Assembly (NCBI GenBank): GCA_905220665.1
Contig: CAJNAR010000106.1
Coordinates: forward strand, 1-24,481
Source: Albugo candida
Taxonomy: Eukaryota > Oomycota > Peronosporomycetes > Albuginales > Albuginaceae
Direction of reading: 5' to 3'
DNA length: 24,481 bases
This document shows positions 10,989 through 21,276 of the stretch, piece by piece. The notes beneath the pieces are model-generated. The model was not told the DNA's origin and searched no databases. It worked only from the letters and a program-made list of their open reading frames with translations. A program made the translations under genes and the position numbers. Within the stretch, counting starts at the first letter, position 1, and each line of letters starts with the position of its first letter.

Positions 10989-13047
10989 CAGATTCGATCG
11001 AGATGGTTTTCGCGCTGTTCTGATAATGTCTGGCTTTCCACTAATTTGTTGGTGCAAATTCACATGCTCGTGGAATACAGAACCATGTGTTTTATGTAAC
11101 ATCGATTTGGGGCAGTGAGAAAAACTAGAAAAATCTACTTCAGTAGACGGGACAATAGTACATATCTAGTCCAACTATCAGGTAAATACAAAGTAGGATG
11201 CAGAGTTCGCTTCGCATAGCGTTTGAACTTGATAACGGTGGACAGGAAAAAACATTATTTTTGAATAGAGGTGAGAATGTTAGGTGGTTTAGCACACATA
11301 TCCTATTGACTTTTAAGAAAAGGCGGTTTTAACAGATTCGAACGAGATGGTTTTCGCGCTGTTCTGATAATGTCTGGCTTTCCACTAATTTGTTGGTCCA
11401 AATTCACATGCTCGTGGAATACAGAACCATGTGTTTTTTGTAACATCGATTGGGGGCAGTGAGAAGAACTAGAAAAATCTACTTCAGTAGACGGGACAAT
11501 AGTACATATCCAGTCCGAATATCAGGTACATACAAATTAGGATGCAGAAGTTCGCTTCGCATAGCGTTTGAACTCGATAACGCTGGACAGGAATAAACAT
11601 TATTTTTGAGTAGGAGTGACAATGTTAGGTGGTTTAGCACACATATCTTATTGACTTTTAAGAAAAGGCGGTTTTAGCAGATTCGATCGAGATGGTTTTC
11701 GCGCTGTTCTGATAATGTCTGGCTTTCCACTAATTTGTTGGTCCAAATTCACATGCTCGTGGAATACAGAACCATGTGTTTTATGTAACATCGATTTGGG
11801 GCAGTGAGAAGAACTAGAAACATCTTCAGTAGACGGGACAATAGTACATATCTAGTCCAACTATCAGGTAAATACTGAGTAGGATGCAGAGTTCGCTTCG
11901 CATAGCGTTTGAACTCGATAACGCTGGACAGGAAAAAACATTATTTTTGAGTAGGAGTGACAATGTTAGGTGGTTTAGCACACATATCCTATTGACTTTT
12001 AAGAAAAGGCGGTTTTAACAGATTCGAACGAGATGGTTTTCGCGCTGTTCTGATAATGTCTGGCTTTCCACTAATTTGTTGGTCCAAATTCACATGCTCG
12101 TGGAATACAGAACCATGTGTTTTTTGTAACATCGATTTGGGGCAGTGAGAAGAACTAGAAAAATCTACTTCAGTAGACGGGACAATAGTACATATCCAGT
12201 CCGAATATCAGGTACATACAAATTAGGATGCAGAAGTTCGCTTCGCATAGCGTTTGAACTCGATAACGCTGGACAGGAAAAAACATTATTTTTTGAGTAG
12301 GAGTGACAATGTTAGGTGGTTTAGCACACATATCTTATTGACTTTTAAGAAAAGGCGGTTTTAACAGATTCGATTGAGATGTTTTTCGCGCTGTTCTGAT
12401 AATGTCAGGATTTCAGCTTATTTGTTGGTCCAAATTCACATGCTCGTGGAATACAGAACCATGTGTTTTATGTAACATCGATTTGGGGCAGTGAGAAGAA
12501 CTAGAAACATCTTCAGTAGACGGGACAATAGTACATATCTAGTCCAACTATCAGGTAAATACAAAGTAGGATGCAGAGTTCGCTTCGCATAGCGTTTGAA
12601 CTTGATAACGGTGGACAGGAAAAAACATTATTTTTGAATAAAGGTGACAATGTTAGGTGGTTTAGCACACATATCTATTGACTTTTAAGAAAAGGCGGTT
12701 TTAGCAGATTCGATCGAGAGTTTTCGCGCTGTTCTGATAATGTCTGGCTTTCCACTAATTTGTTGGTCCAAATTCACATGCTCGTGGAATACAGAACCAT
12801 GGGTTTTATGTAACATCGATTTGGGGCAGTGAGAAGAACTAGAAACATCTTCTTCAGTAGACGGGACAATAGTACATATCCAGTCCGACTATCAGGTAAA
12901 TACAAATTAGGATGCAGAAGTTCGCTTCGCATAGCGTTTGAACTCGATAACGGTGGACAGGAATAAACAATATTTTTGAGTAGGAGTGACAATGTTAGGT
13001 GGTTTAGCACACATATCTTATTGACTTTTAAGAAAAGGCGGTTTTAA
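10989..13047. repeat. Segment R1, monomers 33-38 (duplicated at 19565-21276)
   Basis: Starts are 10989, 11333, 11678, 12019, 12365 and 12705. Monomer 33 carries GAATAGAGGTGAGAATG and TCCTATTGAC. Monomer 34 has AACAGATTCGAACGAG and GTACATAC. Monomer 35 is A, and 36 repeats the CGAACGAG start. Monomer 37 is an H-start Y and 38 an X. The GAGAATG and CGAACGAG markers recur in the same order at monomers 58-59, about 8.57 kb downstream. Monomer 38 has a private loss at its start (CGAGAGTTTTCGCG). Confidence 0.85.
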
Positions 13048-14425
13048 CAGATTCGATTGAGATGTTTTTCGCGCTGTTCTGATAATGTCAGGATTTCAGC
13101 TTATTTGTTGGTCCAAATTCACATGCTCGTGGAATACAGAACCATGTGTTTTTTGTAACATCGATTTGGGGCAGTGAGAAGAACTAGAAACATCTTCTTC
13201 AGTAGACGGGACAATATTACATATCTAGTCCAACTATCAGGTAAATACAAAGTAGGATGCAGAGTTCGCTTCGCATAGCGTTTGAACTCGATAACGCTGG
13301 ACAGGAAAAAACATTATTTTTGAGTAGGAGTGACAATGTTAGGTGGTTTAGCACACATATCTTATTGACTTTTAAGAAAAGGCGGTTTTAGCAGATTCGA
13401 TCGAGATGGTTTTCGCGCTGTTCTGATAATGTCTGGCTTTCCACTAATTTGTTGCTCCAAATTCACATGCTCGTGGAATACAGAACCATGTGTTTTATGT
13501 AACATCGATTTGGGGCAGTGAGAAAAACTAGAAAAATCTACTTCAGTAGACGGGACAATAGTACATATCTAGTCCGAATATCAGGTAAATACAAATTAGG
13601 ATGCAGAAGTTCGCTTCGCATAGCGTTTGAACTCGATAACGCTGGACAGGAATAAACATTATTTTTGAGTAGGAGTGACAATGTTAGGTGGTTTAGCACA
13701 CATATCTTATTGTCTTTTAAGAAAAGGCGGTTTTAGCAGATTCGATCGAGATGTTTTTCGCGCTGTTCTGATAATGTCAGGATTTCAGCTTATTTGTTGG
13801 TCCAAATTCACATGCTCGTGGAATACAGAACCATGTGTTTTTTGTAACATCGATTTGGGGCAGTGAGAAGAACTAGAAACATCCTCTTCAGTAGACGGGA
13901 CAATAGTACATATCCAGTCCGACTATCAGGTAAATACTGAGTAGGATGCAGAAGTTCGCTTTGCATAGCGTTTGAACTCGATAACGCTGGACAGGAAAAA
14001 ACATTATTTTTGAGTAGGAGTGACAATGTTAGGTGGTTTAGCACACATATCTTATTGACTTTTAAGAAAAGGCGGTTTTAACAGATTCGATTGAGATGTT
14101 TTTCGCGCTGTTCTGATAATGTCAGGATTTCAGCTTATTTGTTGGTCCAAATTCACATGCTCGTGGAATACAGAACCATGTGTTTTTTGTAACATCGATT
14201 TGGGGCAGTGAGAAGAACTAGAAACATCCTCTTCAGTAGACGGGACAATAGTACATATCTAGTCCAACTATCAGGTAAATACAAAGTAGGTTGCAGAGTT
14301 CGCTTCGCATAGCGTTTGAACTTGATAACGGTGGACAGGAAAAAACATTATTTTTGAATAAAGGTGACAATGTTAGGTGGTTTAGCACACATATCTTATT
14401 GACTTTTAAGAAAAGGCGGTTTTAG
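13048..14425. repeat. Monomers 39-42, H-rich mixed block
   Basis: Starts are 13048, 13392, 13737 and 14082. Monomers 39 and 42 start with H. Monomer 41 begins F-like (GCAGATTCGATCGAGATG) and then matches H, so it is chimeric. It shares ACATCCTCTTCAG and TTCGCTTTGCAT with monomers 19 and 65. Monomer 40 has TTGTTGCTCC and GAGAAAAACTAG, the latter shared with monomer 33. Monomer 42 has private AGGTTGCAGAG. Confidence 0.85.
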
Positions 14426-15108
14426 CAGATTCGATCGAGATGGTTTTCGCGCTGTTCTGATAATGTCTGGCTTTCCACTAATTTGTTGGTCCAAATTCAC
14501 ATGCTCGTGGAATACAGAACCATGTGTTTTATGTAACATCGATTTGGGGCAGTGAGAAGAACTAGAAACATCTTCAGTAGACGGGACAATAGTACATATC
14601 TAGTCCAACTATCAGGTAAATACTGAGTAGGATGCAGAGTTCGCTTCGCATAGCGTTTGAACTCGATAACGCTGGACAGGAAAAAACATTATTTTTGAGT
14701 AGGAGTGACAATGTTAGGTGGTTTAGCACACATATCTTATTGACTTTTAAGAAAAGGCGGTTTTAGCAGATTCGATCGAGATGGTTTTCGCGCTGTTCTG
14801 ATAATGTCTGGCTTTCCACTAATTTGTTGGTCCAAATTCACATGCTCGTGGAATACAGAACCATGTGTTTTATGTAACATCGATTTGGGGCAGTGAGAAG
14901 AACTAGAAACATCTTCAGTAGACGGGACAATAGTACATATCTAGTCCAACTATCAGGTAAATACAAAGTAGGATGCAGAGTTCGCTTCGCATAGCGTTTG
15001 AACTTGATAACGGTGGACAGGAAAAAACATTATTTTTTGAATAAAGGTGACAATGTTAGGTGGTTTAGCACACATATCTTATTGACTTTTAAGAAAAGGC
15101 GGTTTTAG
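14426..15108. repeat. Monomers 43-44 (A then Y)
   Basis: Starts are 14426 and 14767. An A monomer (341 bp) is followed by a Y monomer (342 bp, one extra T in the T run before GAATAAAGG). With the X-Y that follows, the order A-Y-X-Y at 14426-15794 repeats that of 8933-10299. Confidence 0.85.
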
Positions 15109-15113
15109 CAGAT

Positions 15114-15121
15114 TCGATCGA
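15114..15121. other. TCGATCGA palindrome in G and F modules (representative, monomer 45)
   Basis: A perfect 8-bp palindrome lies at the start of G- and F-type monomers. H-type starts (TCGATTGA) and the CGAACGAG starts of monomers 34, 36 and 59 destroy it. It distinguishes the module classes; no function is implied. Confidence 0.6.
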
Positions 15122-15177
15122 GATGGTTTTCGCGCTGTTCTGATAATGTCTGGCTTTCCACTAATTTGTTGGTCCAA

Positions 15178-15196
15178 ATTCACATGCTCGTGGAAT
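15178..15196. other. ATTCAC/GTG-G-AAT imperfect inverted repeat (representative, monomer 45)
   Basis: Left arm ATTCAC (15178-15183), loop ATGCTC, right arm GTG then AAT with one bulged G at 15193. It is present in nearly all monomers. Monomers 9, 13 and 69 have GTGAAAT, which gives an unbulged 5-bp TTCAC/GTGAA instead. Confidence 0.5.
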
Positions 15197-15317
15197 ACAG
15201 AACCATGGGTTTTATGTAACATCGATTTGGGGCAGTGAGAAGAACTAGAAACATCTTCTTCAGTAGACGGGACAATAGTACATATCCAGTCCGACTATCA
15301 GGTAAATACAAATTAGG

Positions 15318-15338
15318 ATGCAGAAGTTCGCTTCGCAT
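15318..15338. other. TTCG-loop inverted repeat, long form (representative, monomer 45)
   Basis: The left arm is ATGC, a bulged A, then GAAG. The loop is TTCG and the right arm is CTTC then GCAT. This gives eight base pairs with one bulge. The long form is present in 41 of 71 complete monomers by my count, mostly the X and Z bodies. In three monomers (19, 41 and 65) one right-arm C is T, leaving a G-T wobble. Whether it folds in DNA or RNA is unknown. Confidence 0.75.
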
Positions 15339-15659
15339 AGCGTTTGAACTCGATAACGGTGGACAGGAATAAACAATATTTTTGAGTGGGAGTGACAATG
15401 TTAGGTGGTTTAGCACACATATCTTATTGTCTTTTAAGAAAAGGCGGTTTTAGCAGATTCGATCGAGATGGTTTTCGCGCTGTTCTGATAATGTCTGGCT
15501 TTCCACTAATTTGTTGGTCCAAATTCACATGCTCGTGGAATACAGAACCATGTGTTTTATGTAACATCGATTTGGGGCAGTGAGAAGAACTAGAAACATC
15601 TTCAGTAGACGGGACAATAGTACATATCTAGTCCAACTATCAGGTAAATACAAAGTAGG

Positions 15660-15679
15660 ATGCAGAGTTCGCTTCGCAT
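15660..15679. other. TTCG-loop inverted repeat, short form (representative, monomer 46)
   Basis: The left arm is ATGC then AGAG, the loop TTCG and the right arm CTTC then GCAT. One A is lost relative to the long form. The arms become equal in length, but with an A-C mismatch and a G-T wobble, so pairing is weaker. This form is in 30 of 71 complete monomers and is tightly linked to ACTGAGTAGG or AAAGTAGG just upstream. Confidence 0.7.
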
Positions 15680-16282
15680 AGCGTTTGAACTTGATAACGG
15701 TGGACAGGAAAAAACATTATTTTTGAATAAAGGTGACAATGTTAGGTGGTTTAGCACACATATCTTATTGACTTTTAAGAAAAGGCGGTTTTAGCAGATT
15801 CGATCGAGATGTTTTTCGCGCTGTTCTGATAATGTCTGGCTTTCAACAAATTTGTTGCTCCAAATTCACATGCTCGTGGAATACAGAACCATGGGTTTTA
15901 TGTAACATCGATTTGGGGCAGTGAGAAGAACTAGAAACATCTTCTTCAGTACGGGACAATAGTAAATATCCAGTCCGACTATCAGGTAAATACAAATTAG
16001 GATGCAGAAGTTCGCTTCGCATAGCGTTTGAACTCGATAACGGTGGACAGGAATAAACAATATTTTTGAGTGGGAGTGACAATGTTAGGTGGTTTAGCAC
16101 ACATATCTTATTGTCTTTTAAGAAAAGGCGGTTTTAGCAGATTCGATCGAGATGGTTTTCGCGCTGTTCTGATAATGTCTGGCTTTCCACTAATTTGTTG
16201 GTCCAAATTCACATGCTCGTGGAATACAGAACCATGTGTTTTATGTAACATCGATTTGGGGCAGTGAGAAGAACTAGAAAAA

Positions 16283-16296
16283 TCTACTTCAGTAGA
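16283..16296. other. TCTAC/GTAGA inverted repeat specific to Z-type bodies (representative, monomer 48)
   Basis: Perfect 5-bp arms TCTAC (16283-16287) and GTAGA (16292-16296) flank a TTCA loop. Only monomers with AATCTACTTCAG have it. Those with CATCTTCTTCAG, CATCTTCAG or CATCCTCTTCAG lose the left arm. The arms are short, so it could be chance in the founder copy that was then amplified. Confidence 0.55.
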
Positions 16297-16482
16297 CGGG
16301 ACAATAGTACATATCCAGTCCGAATATCAGGTACATACAAATTAGGATGCAGAAGTTCGCTTCGCATAGCGTTTGAACTCGATAACGCTGGACAGGAAAA
16401 AACATTATTTTTGAGTAGGAGTGACAATGTTAGGTGGTTTAGCACACATATCTTATTGACTTTTAAGAAAAGGCGGTTTTAG

Positions 16483-17855
16483 CAGATTCGATCGAGATGG
16501 TTTCGCGCTGTTCTGATAATGTCTGGCTTTCCACTAATTTGTTGGTCCAAATTCACATGCTCGTGGAATACAGAACCATGGGTTTTATGTAACATCGATT
16601 TGGGGCAGTGAGAAGAACTAGAAACATCTTCTTCAGTAGACGGGACAATAGTACATATCCAGTCCGACTATCAGGTAAATACAAATTAGGATGCAGAAGT
16701 TCGCTTCGCATAGCGTTTGAACTCGATAACGGTGGACAGGAATAAACAATATTTTTGAGTGGGAGTGACAATGTTAGGTGGTTTAGCACACATATCTTAT
16801 TGACTTTTAAGAAAAGGCGGTTTTAACAGATTCGATTGAGATGTTTTTCGCGCTGTTCTGATAATGTCAGGATTTCAGCTTATTTGTTGGTCCAAATTCA
16901 CATGCTCGTGGAATACAGAACCATGTGTTTTATGTAACATCGATTTGGGGCAGTGAGAAGAACTAGAAACATCTTCAGTAGACGGGACAATAGTACATAT
17001 CTAGTCCAACTATCAGGTAAATACAAAGTAGGATGCAGAGTTCGCTTCGCATAGCGTTTGAACTTGATAACGGTGGACAGGAAAAAACATTATTTTTGAA
17101 TAAAGGTGACAATGTTAGGTGGTTTAGCACACATATCCTATTGACTTTTAAGAAAAGGCGGTTTTAGCAGATTCGATCGAGATGGTTTTCGCGCTGTTCT
17201 GATAATGTCTGGCTTTCCACTAATTTGTTGGTCCAAATTCACATGCTCGTGGAATACAGAACCATGGGTTTTATGTAACATCGATTTGGGGCAGTGAGAA
17301 GAACTAGAAACATCTTCTTCAGTAGACGGGACAATAGTACATATCCAGTCCGACTATCAGGTAAATACAAATTAGGATGCAGAAGTTCGCTTCGCATAGC
17401 GTTTGAACTCGATAACGGTGGACAGGAATAAACAATATTTTTGAGTGGGAGTGACAATGTTAGGTGGTTTAGCACACATATCTTATTGACTTTTAAGAAA
17501 AGGCGGTTTTAAACAGATTCGATTGAGATGTTTTTCGCGCTGTTCTGATAATGTCAGGATTTCAGCTTATTTGTTGGTCCAAATTCACATGCTCGTGGAA
17601 TACAGAACCATGTGTTTTATGTAACATCGATTTGGGGCAGTGAGAAGAACTAGAAAATCTACTTCAGTAGACGGGACAATAGTACATATCCAGTCCGAAT
17701 ATCAGGTAAATACAAATTAGGATGCAGAAGTTCGCTTCGCATAGCGTTTGAACTCGATAACGCTGGACAGGAAAAACATTATTTTTGAGTAGGAGTGACA
17801 ATGTTAGGTGGTTTAGCACACATATCTTATTGACTTTAAGAAAAGGCGGTTTTAG
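16483..17855. repeat. Higher-order repeat copy 2, X-Y-X-Z (monomers 49-52)
   Basis: Starts are 16483, 16827, 17168 and 17514; total 1373 bp. The X-Y-X-Z order of body markers matches copy 1. In this copy the Y and Z monomers carry H 5' modules, and both X monomers end TTATTGAC instead of TTATTGTC. It is therefore a recombined relative of copies 1 and 3. Monomer 52 has an extra A at its start (TTTTAAACAG), and losses in A and T runs begin within it. Confidence 0.85.
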
Positions 17856-18193
17856 CAGATTCGATCGAGATGGTTTTCGCGCTGTTCTGATAATGTCTGG
17901 CTTCCACTAATTTGTTGGTCCAAATTCACATGCTCGTGGAATACAGAACCATGTGTTTTATGTAACATCGATTTGGGCAGTGAGAAGAACTAGAAACATC
18001 TTCAGTAGACGGGACAATAGTACATATCTAGTCCAACTATCAGGTAAATACAAAGTAGGATGCAGAGTTCGCTTCGCATAGCGTTTGAACTTGATAACGG
18101 TGGACAGGAAAAAACATTATTTTTGAATAAAGGTGACAATGTTAGGTGGTTTAGCACACATATCTTATTGACTTTAAGAAAAGGCGGTTTTAG
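17856..18193. repeat. Extra Y monomer (monomer 53) between higher-order copies
   Basis: A single Y-type monomer (CTAGTCCAAC, AAAGTAGG, GAATAAAGG) sits between copies 2 and 3 and breaks the four-monomer register by one. At 338 bp it is the shortest in the window. The shortfall comes from single-base losses in runs: CTTCC for CTTTCC, TTGGGCAG for TTGGGGCAG and GACTTTAAG for GACTTTTAAG. These may be sequence errors rather than biology. Confidence 0.85.
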
Positions 18194-19564
18194 CAGATTC
18201 GATCGAGATGGTTTCGCGCTGTTCTGATAATGTCTGGCTTTCCACTAATTTGTTTGTCCAAATTCACATGCTCGTGGAATACAGAACCATGGGTTTTATG
18301 TAACATCGATTTGGGGCAGTGAGAAGAACTAGAAACATCTTCTTCAGTAGACGGGACAATAGTACATATCCAGTCCGACTATCAGGTAAATACAAATTAG
18401 GATGCAGAAGTTCGCTTCGCATAGCGTTTGAACTCGATAACGGTGGACAGGAATAAACAATATTTTTGAGTGGGAGTGACAATGTTAGGTGGTTTAGCAC
18501 ACATATCTTATTGTCTTTTAAGAAAAGGCGGTTTTAGCAGATTCGATCGAGATGGTTTTCGCGCTGTTCTGATAATGTCTGGCTTTCCACTAATTTGTTG
18601 GTCCAAATTCACATGCTCGTGGAATACAGAACCATGTGTTTTATGTAACATCGATTTGGGGCAGTGAGAAGAACTAGAAACATCTTCAGTAGACGGGACA
18701 ATAGTACATATCTAGTCCAACTATCAGGTAAATACAAAGTAGGATGCAGAGTTCGCTTCGCATAGCGTTTGAACTTGATAACGGTGGACAGGAAAAAACA
18801 TTATTTTTGAATAAAGGTGACAATGTTAGGTGGTTTAGCACACATATCTTATTGACTTTTAAGAAAAGGCGGTTTTAGCAGATTCGATCGAGATGGTTTT
18901 CGCGCTGTTCTGATAATGTCTGGCTTTCCACTAATTTGTTGGTCCAAATTCACATGCTCGTGGAATACAGAACCATGGGTTTTATGTAACATCGATTTGG
19001 GGCAGTGAGAAGAACTAGAAACATCTTCAGTAGACGGGACAATAGTACATATCCAGTCCGACTATCAGGTAAATACAAATTAGGATGCAGAAGTTCGCTT
19101 CGCATAGCGTTTGAACTCGATAACGGTGGACAGGAATAAACAATATTTTTGAGTGGGAGTGACAATGTTAGGTGGTTTAGCACACATATCTTATTGTCTT
19201 TTAAGAAAAGGCGGTTTTAGCAGATTCGATCGAGATGGTTTTCGCGCTGTTCTGATAATGTCTGGCTTTCCACTATTTGTTGGTCCAAATTCACATGCTC
19301 GTGGAATACAGAACCATGTGTTTTATGTAACATCGATTTGGGGCAGTGAGAAGAACTAGAAAAATCTACTTCAGTAGACGGGACAATAGTACATATCCAG
19401 TCCGAATATCAGGTACATACAAATTAGGATGCAGAAGTTCGCTTCGCATAGCGTTTGAACTCGATAACGCTGGACAGGAAAAAACATTATTTTTGAGTAG
19501 GAGTGACAATGTTAGGTGGTTTAGCACACATATCTTATTGACTTTTAAGAAAAGGCGGTTTTAG
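18194..19564. repeat. Higher-order repeat copy 3, X-Y-X-Z (monomers 54-57)
   Basis: Starts are 18194, 18538, 18879 and 19221; total 1371 bp. Both X monomers carry CCATGG and end TTATTGTC, the Y has a G module, and the Z has GTACATAC, all as in copy 1. Differences from copy 1 are TTGTTTGTCC in monomer 54, a single CTTCAG in monomer 56 (so 342 bp, not 345), and CCACTATTTG in monomer 57, one A short and shared with monomer 59. Confidence 0.85.
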
Positions 19565-21276
19565 CAGATTCGATCGAGATGGTTCTCGCGCTGTTCTGAT
19601 AATGTCTGGCTTTCCACTAATTTGTTGGTCCAAATTCACATCCTCGTGGAATACAGAACCATGTGTTTTTTGTAACATCGATTTGGGGCAGTGAGAAGAA
19701 CTAGAAACATCTTCAGTAGACGGGACAATATTACATATCTAGTCCAACTATCAGGTAAATACAAAGTAGGATGCAGAGTTCGCTTCGCATAGCGTTTGAA
19801 CTTGATAACGGTGGACAGGAAAAAACATTATTTTTGAATAGAGGTGAGAATGTTAGGTGGTTTAGCACACATATCCTATTGACTTTTAAGAAAAGGCGGT
19901 TTTAACAGATTCGAACGAGATGGTTTTCGCGCTGTTCTGATAATGTCTGGCTTTCCACTATTTGTTGGTCCAAATTCACATGCTCGTGGAATACAGAACC
20001 ATGTGTTTTATGTAACATCGATTTGGGGCAGTGAGAAGAACTAGAAAAATCTACTTCAGTAGACGGGACAATAGTACATATCCAGTCCGAATATCAGGTA
20101 CATACAAATTAGGATGCAGAAGTTCGCTTCGCATAGCGTTTGAACTCGATAACGCTGGACAGGAAAAAACATTATTTTGAGTAGGAGTGACAATGTTAGG
20201 TGTTTAGCACACATATCTTATTGACTTTTAAGAAAAGGCGGTTTTAGCAGATTCGATCGAGATGGTTTCGCGCTGTTCTGATAATGTCTGGCTTTCCACT
20301 AATTTGTTGGTCCAAATTCACATGCTCGTGGAATACAGAACCATGTGTTTTTATGTAACATCGATTTGGGGCAGTGAGAAGAACTAGAAACATCTTCAGT
20401 AGACGGGACAATAGTACATATCTAGTCCGACTATCAGGTAAATACTGAGTAGGATGCAGAGTTCGCTTCGCATAGCGTTTGAACTCGATAACGCTGGACA
20501 GGAAAAAACATTATTTTTGAATAAAGGTGACAATGTTAGGTGGTTTAGCACACATATCTTATTGACTTTTAAGAAAAGGCGGTTTTAACAGATTCGATTG
20601 AGATGTTTTTCGCGCTGTTCTGATAATGTCAGGATTTCAGCTTATTTGTTGGTCCAAATTCACATGCTCGTGGAATACAGAACCATGTGTTTTATGTAAC
20701 ATCGATTTGCGGCAGTGAGAAGAACTAGAAAAATCTACTTCAGTAGACGGGACAATAGTACATATCCAGTCCAACTATCAGGTAAATACAAAGTAGGATG
20801 CAGAGTTCGCTTCGCATAGCGTTTGAACTTGATAACGGTGGACAGGAAAAAACATTATTTTTGAATAAAGGTGACAATGTTAGGTGGTTTAGCACACATA
20901 TCTTATTGACTTTTAAGAAAAGGCGGTTTTAGCAGATTCGATCGAGATGGTTTCGCGCTGTTCTGATAATGTCTGGCTTTCCACTAATTTGTTGGTCCAA
21001 ATTCACATGCTCGTGGAATACAGAACCATGGGTTTTATGTAACATCGATTTGGGGCAGTGAGAAGAACTAGAAACATCTTCTTCAGTAGACGGGACAATA
21101 TTACATATCTAGTCCAACTATCAGGTAAATACAAAGTAGGATGCAGAAGTTCGCTTCGCATAGCGTTTGAACTCGATAACGGTGGACAGGAATAAACAAT
21201 ACTTTTGAGTGGGAGTGACAATGTTAGGTGGTTTAGCACACATATCTTATTGACTTTTAAGAAAAGGCGGTTTTAA
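19565..21276. repeat. Segment R2, monomers 58-62 (relative of 10989-13047)
   Basis: Starts are 19565, 19906, 20248, 20589 and 20933. Monomer 58 has GAATAGAGGTGAGAATG and TCCTATTGAC, and 59 has CGAACGAG with GTACATAC, as in monomers 33-34. Then come an A-like monomer (60), an H-start Y (61) and an X (62), the order of 35, 37 and 38 with one monomer missing. Monomer 61 is a hybrid: Z-like AATCTACTTCAG and CCAGTCC, then Y-like AACTATC, AAAGTAGG and GAATAAAGG. A crossover near 20770 would explain both the hybrid and the missing monomer. Confidence 0.8.

Larger units (their letters stand above)
15109..16482. repeat. Higher-order repeat copy 1, X-Y-X-Z (monomers 45-48)
   Basis: Starts are 15109 (X), 15454 (Y), 15795 (X) and 16138 (Z); total 1374 bp. 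Both X monomers carry CCATGG (first at 15203-15208), AATAAACAATATT and the 3' end TTATTGTC. Y has GAATAAAGG and a single CTTCAG. Z has AATCTACTTCAG, GTACATAC and CGCTGG. The second X (15795) has private changes: a 2-bp loss giving CAGTACGGG, AGTAAATATCC, and CAACAAATTTGTTGCTCC shared with monomer 28. Confidence 0.85.

Noticed and set aside
15109..15340. RNA polymerase III A-box-like TAGCAGATTCGA and B-box-like GTTCGCTTC.
   Set aside because: Each lacks specified positions (the A box about 7 of 9; the B box lacks its key A), they are over 200 bp apart and no tRNA or SINE body lies between. The B-box-like bases are part of the hairpin dyad.
15395..15412. TTAGG within GTTAGGTGGTTTAG, resembling the arthropod telomere repeat.
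   Set aside because: It occurs once per monomer with no tandem TTAGG run, so it is a chance match.
15178..15453. CTGATAA (plus strand) and CTGAAGA (minus strand) resembling the hammerhead ribozyme core CUGANGA, known from some satellites of similar length.
   Set aside because: The plus copy has A where the core needs G. The minus copy has the right core, but no GAAA follows at a usable distance and I see no stems I-III around a UH cleavage site.
15109..15453. A possible internal duplication within the monomer (TTCGATCGAGATGG near the start against CTCGATAACGGTGG near offset 240).
   Set aside because: Only about 9 of 14 bases match, the spacing is not half the monomer, and flanking sequence does not align.
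15361..15740. AATAAA polyadenylation-signal matches (GGAATAAAC in X, GAATAAAGG in Y).
   Set aside because: A six-base match in AT-rich sequence with no gene upstream. Other monomer types lack both copies.
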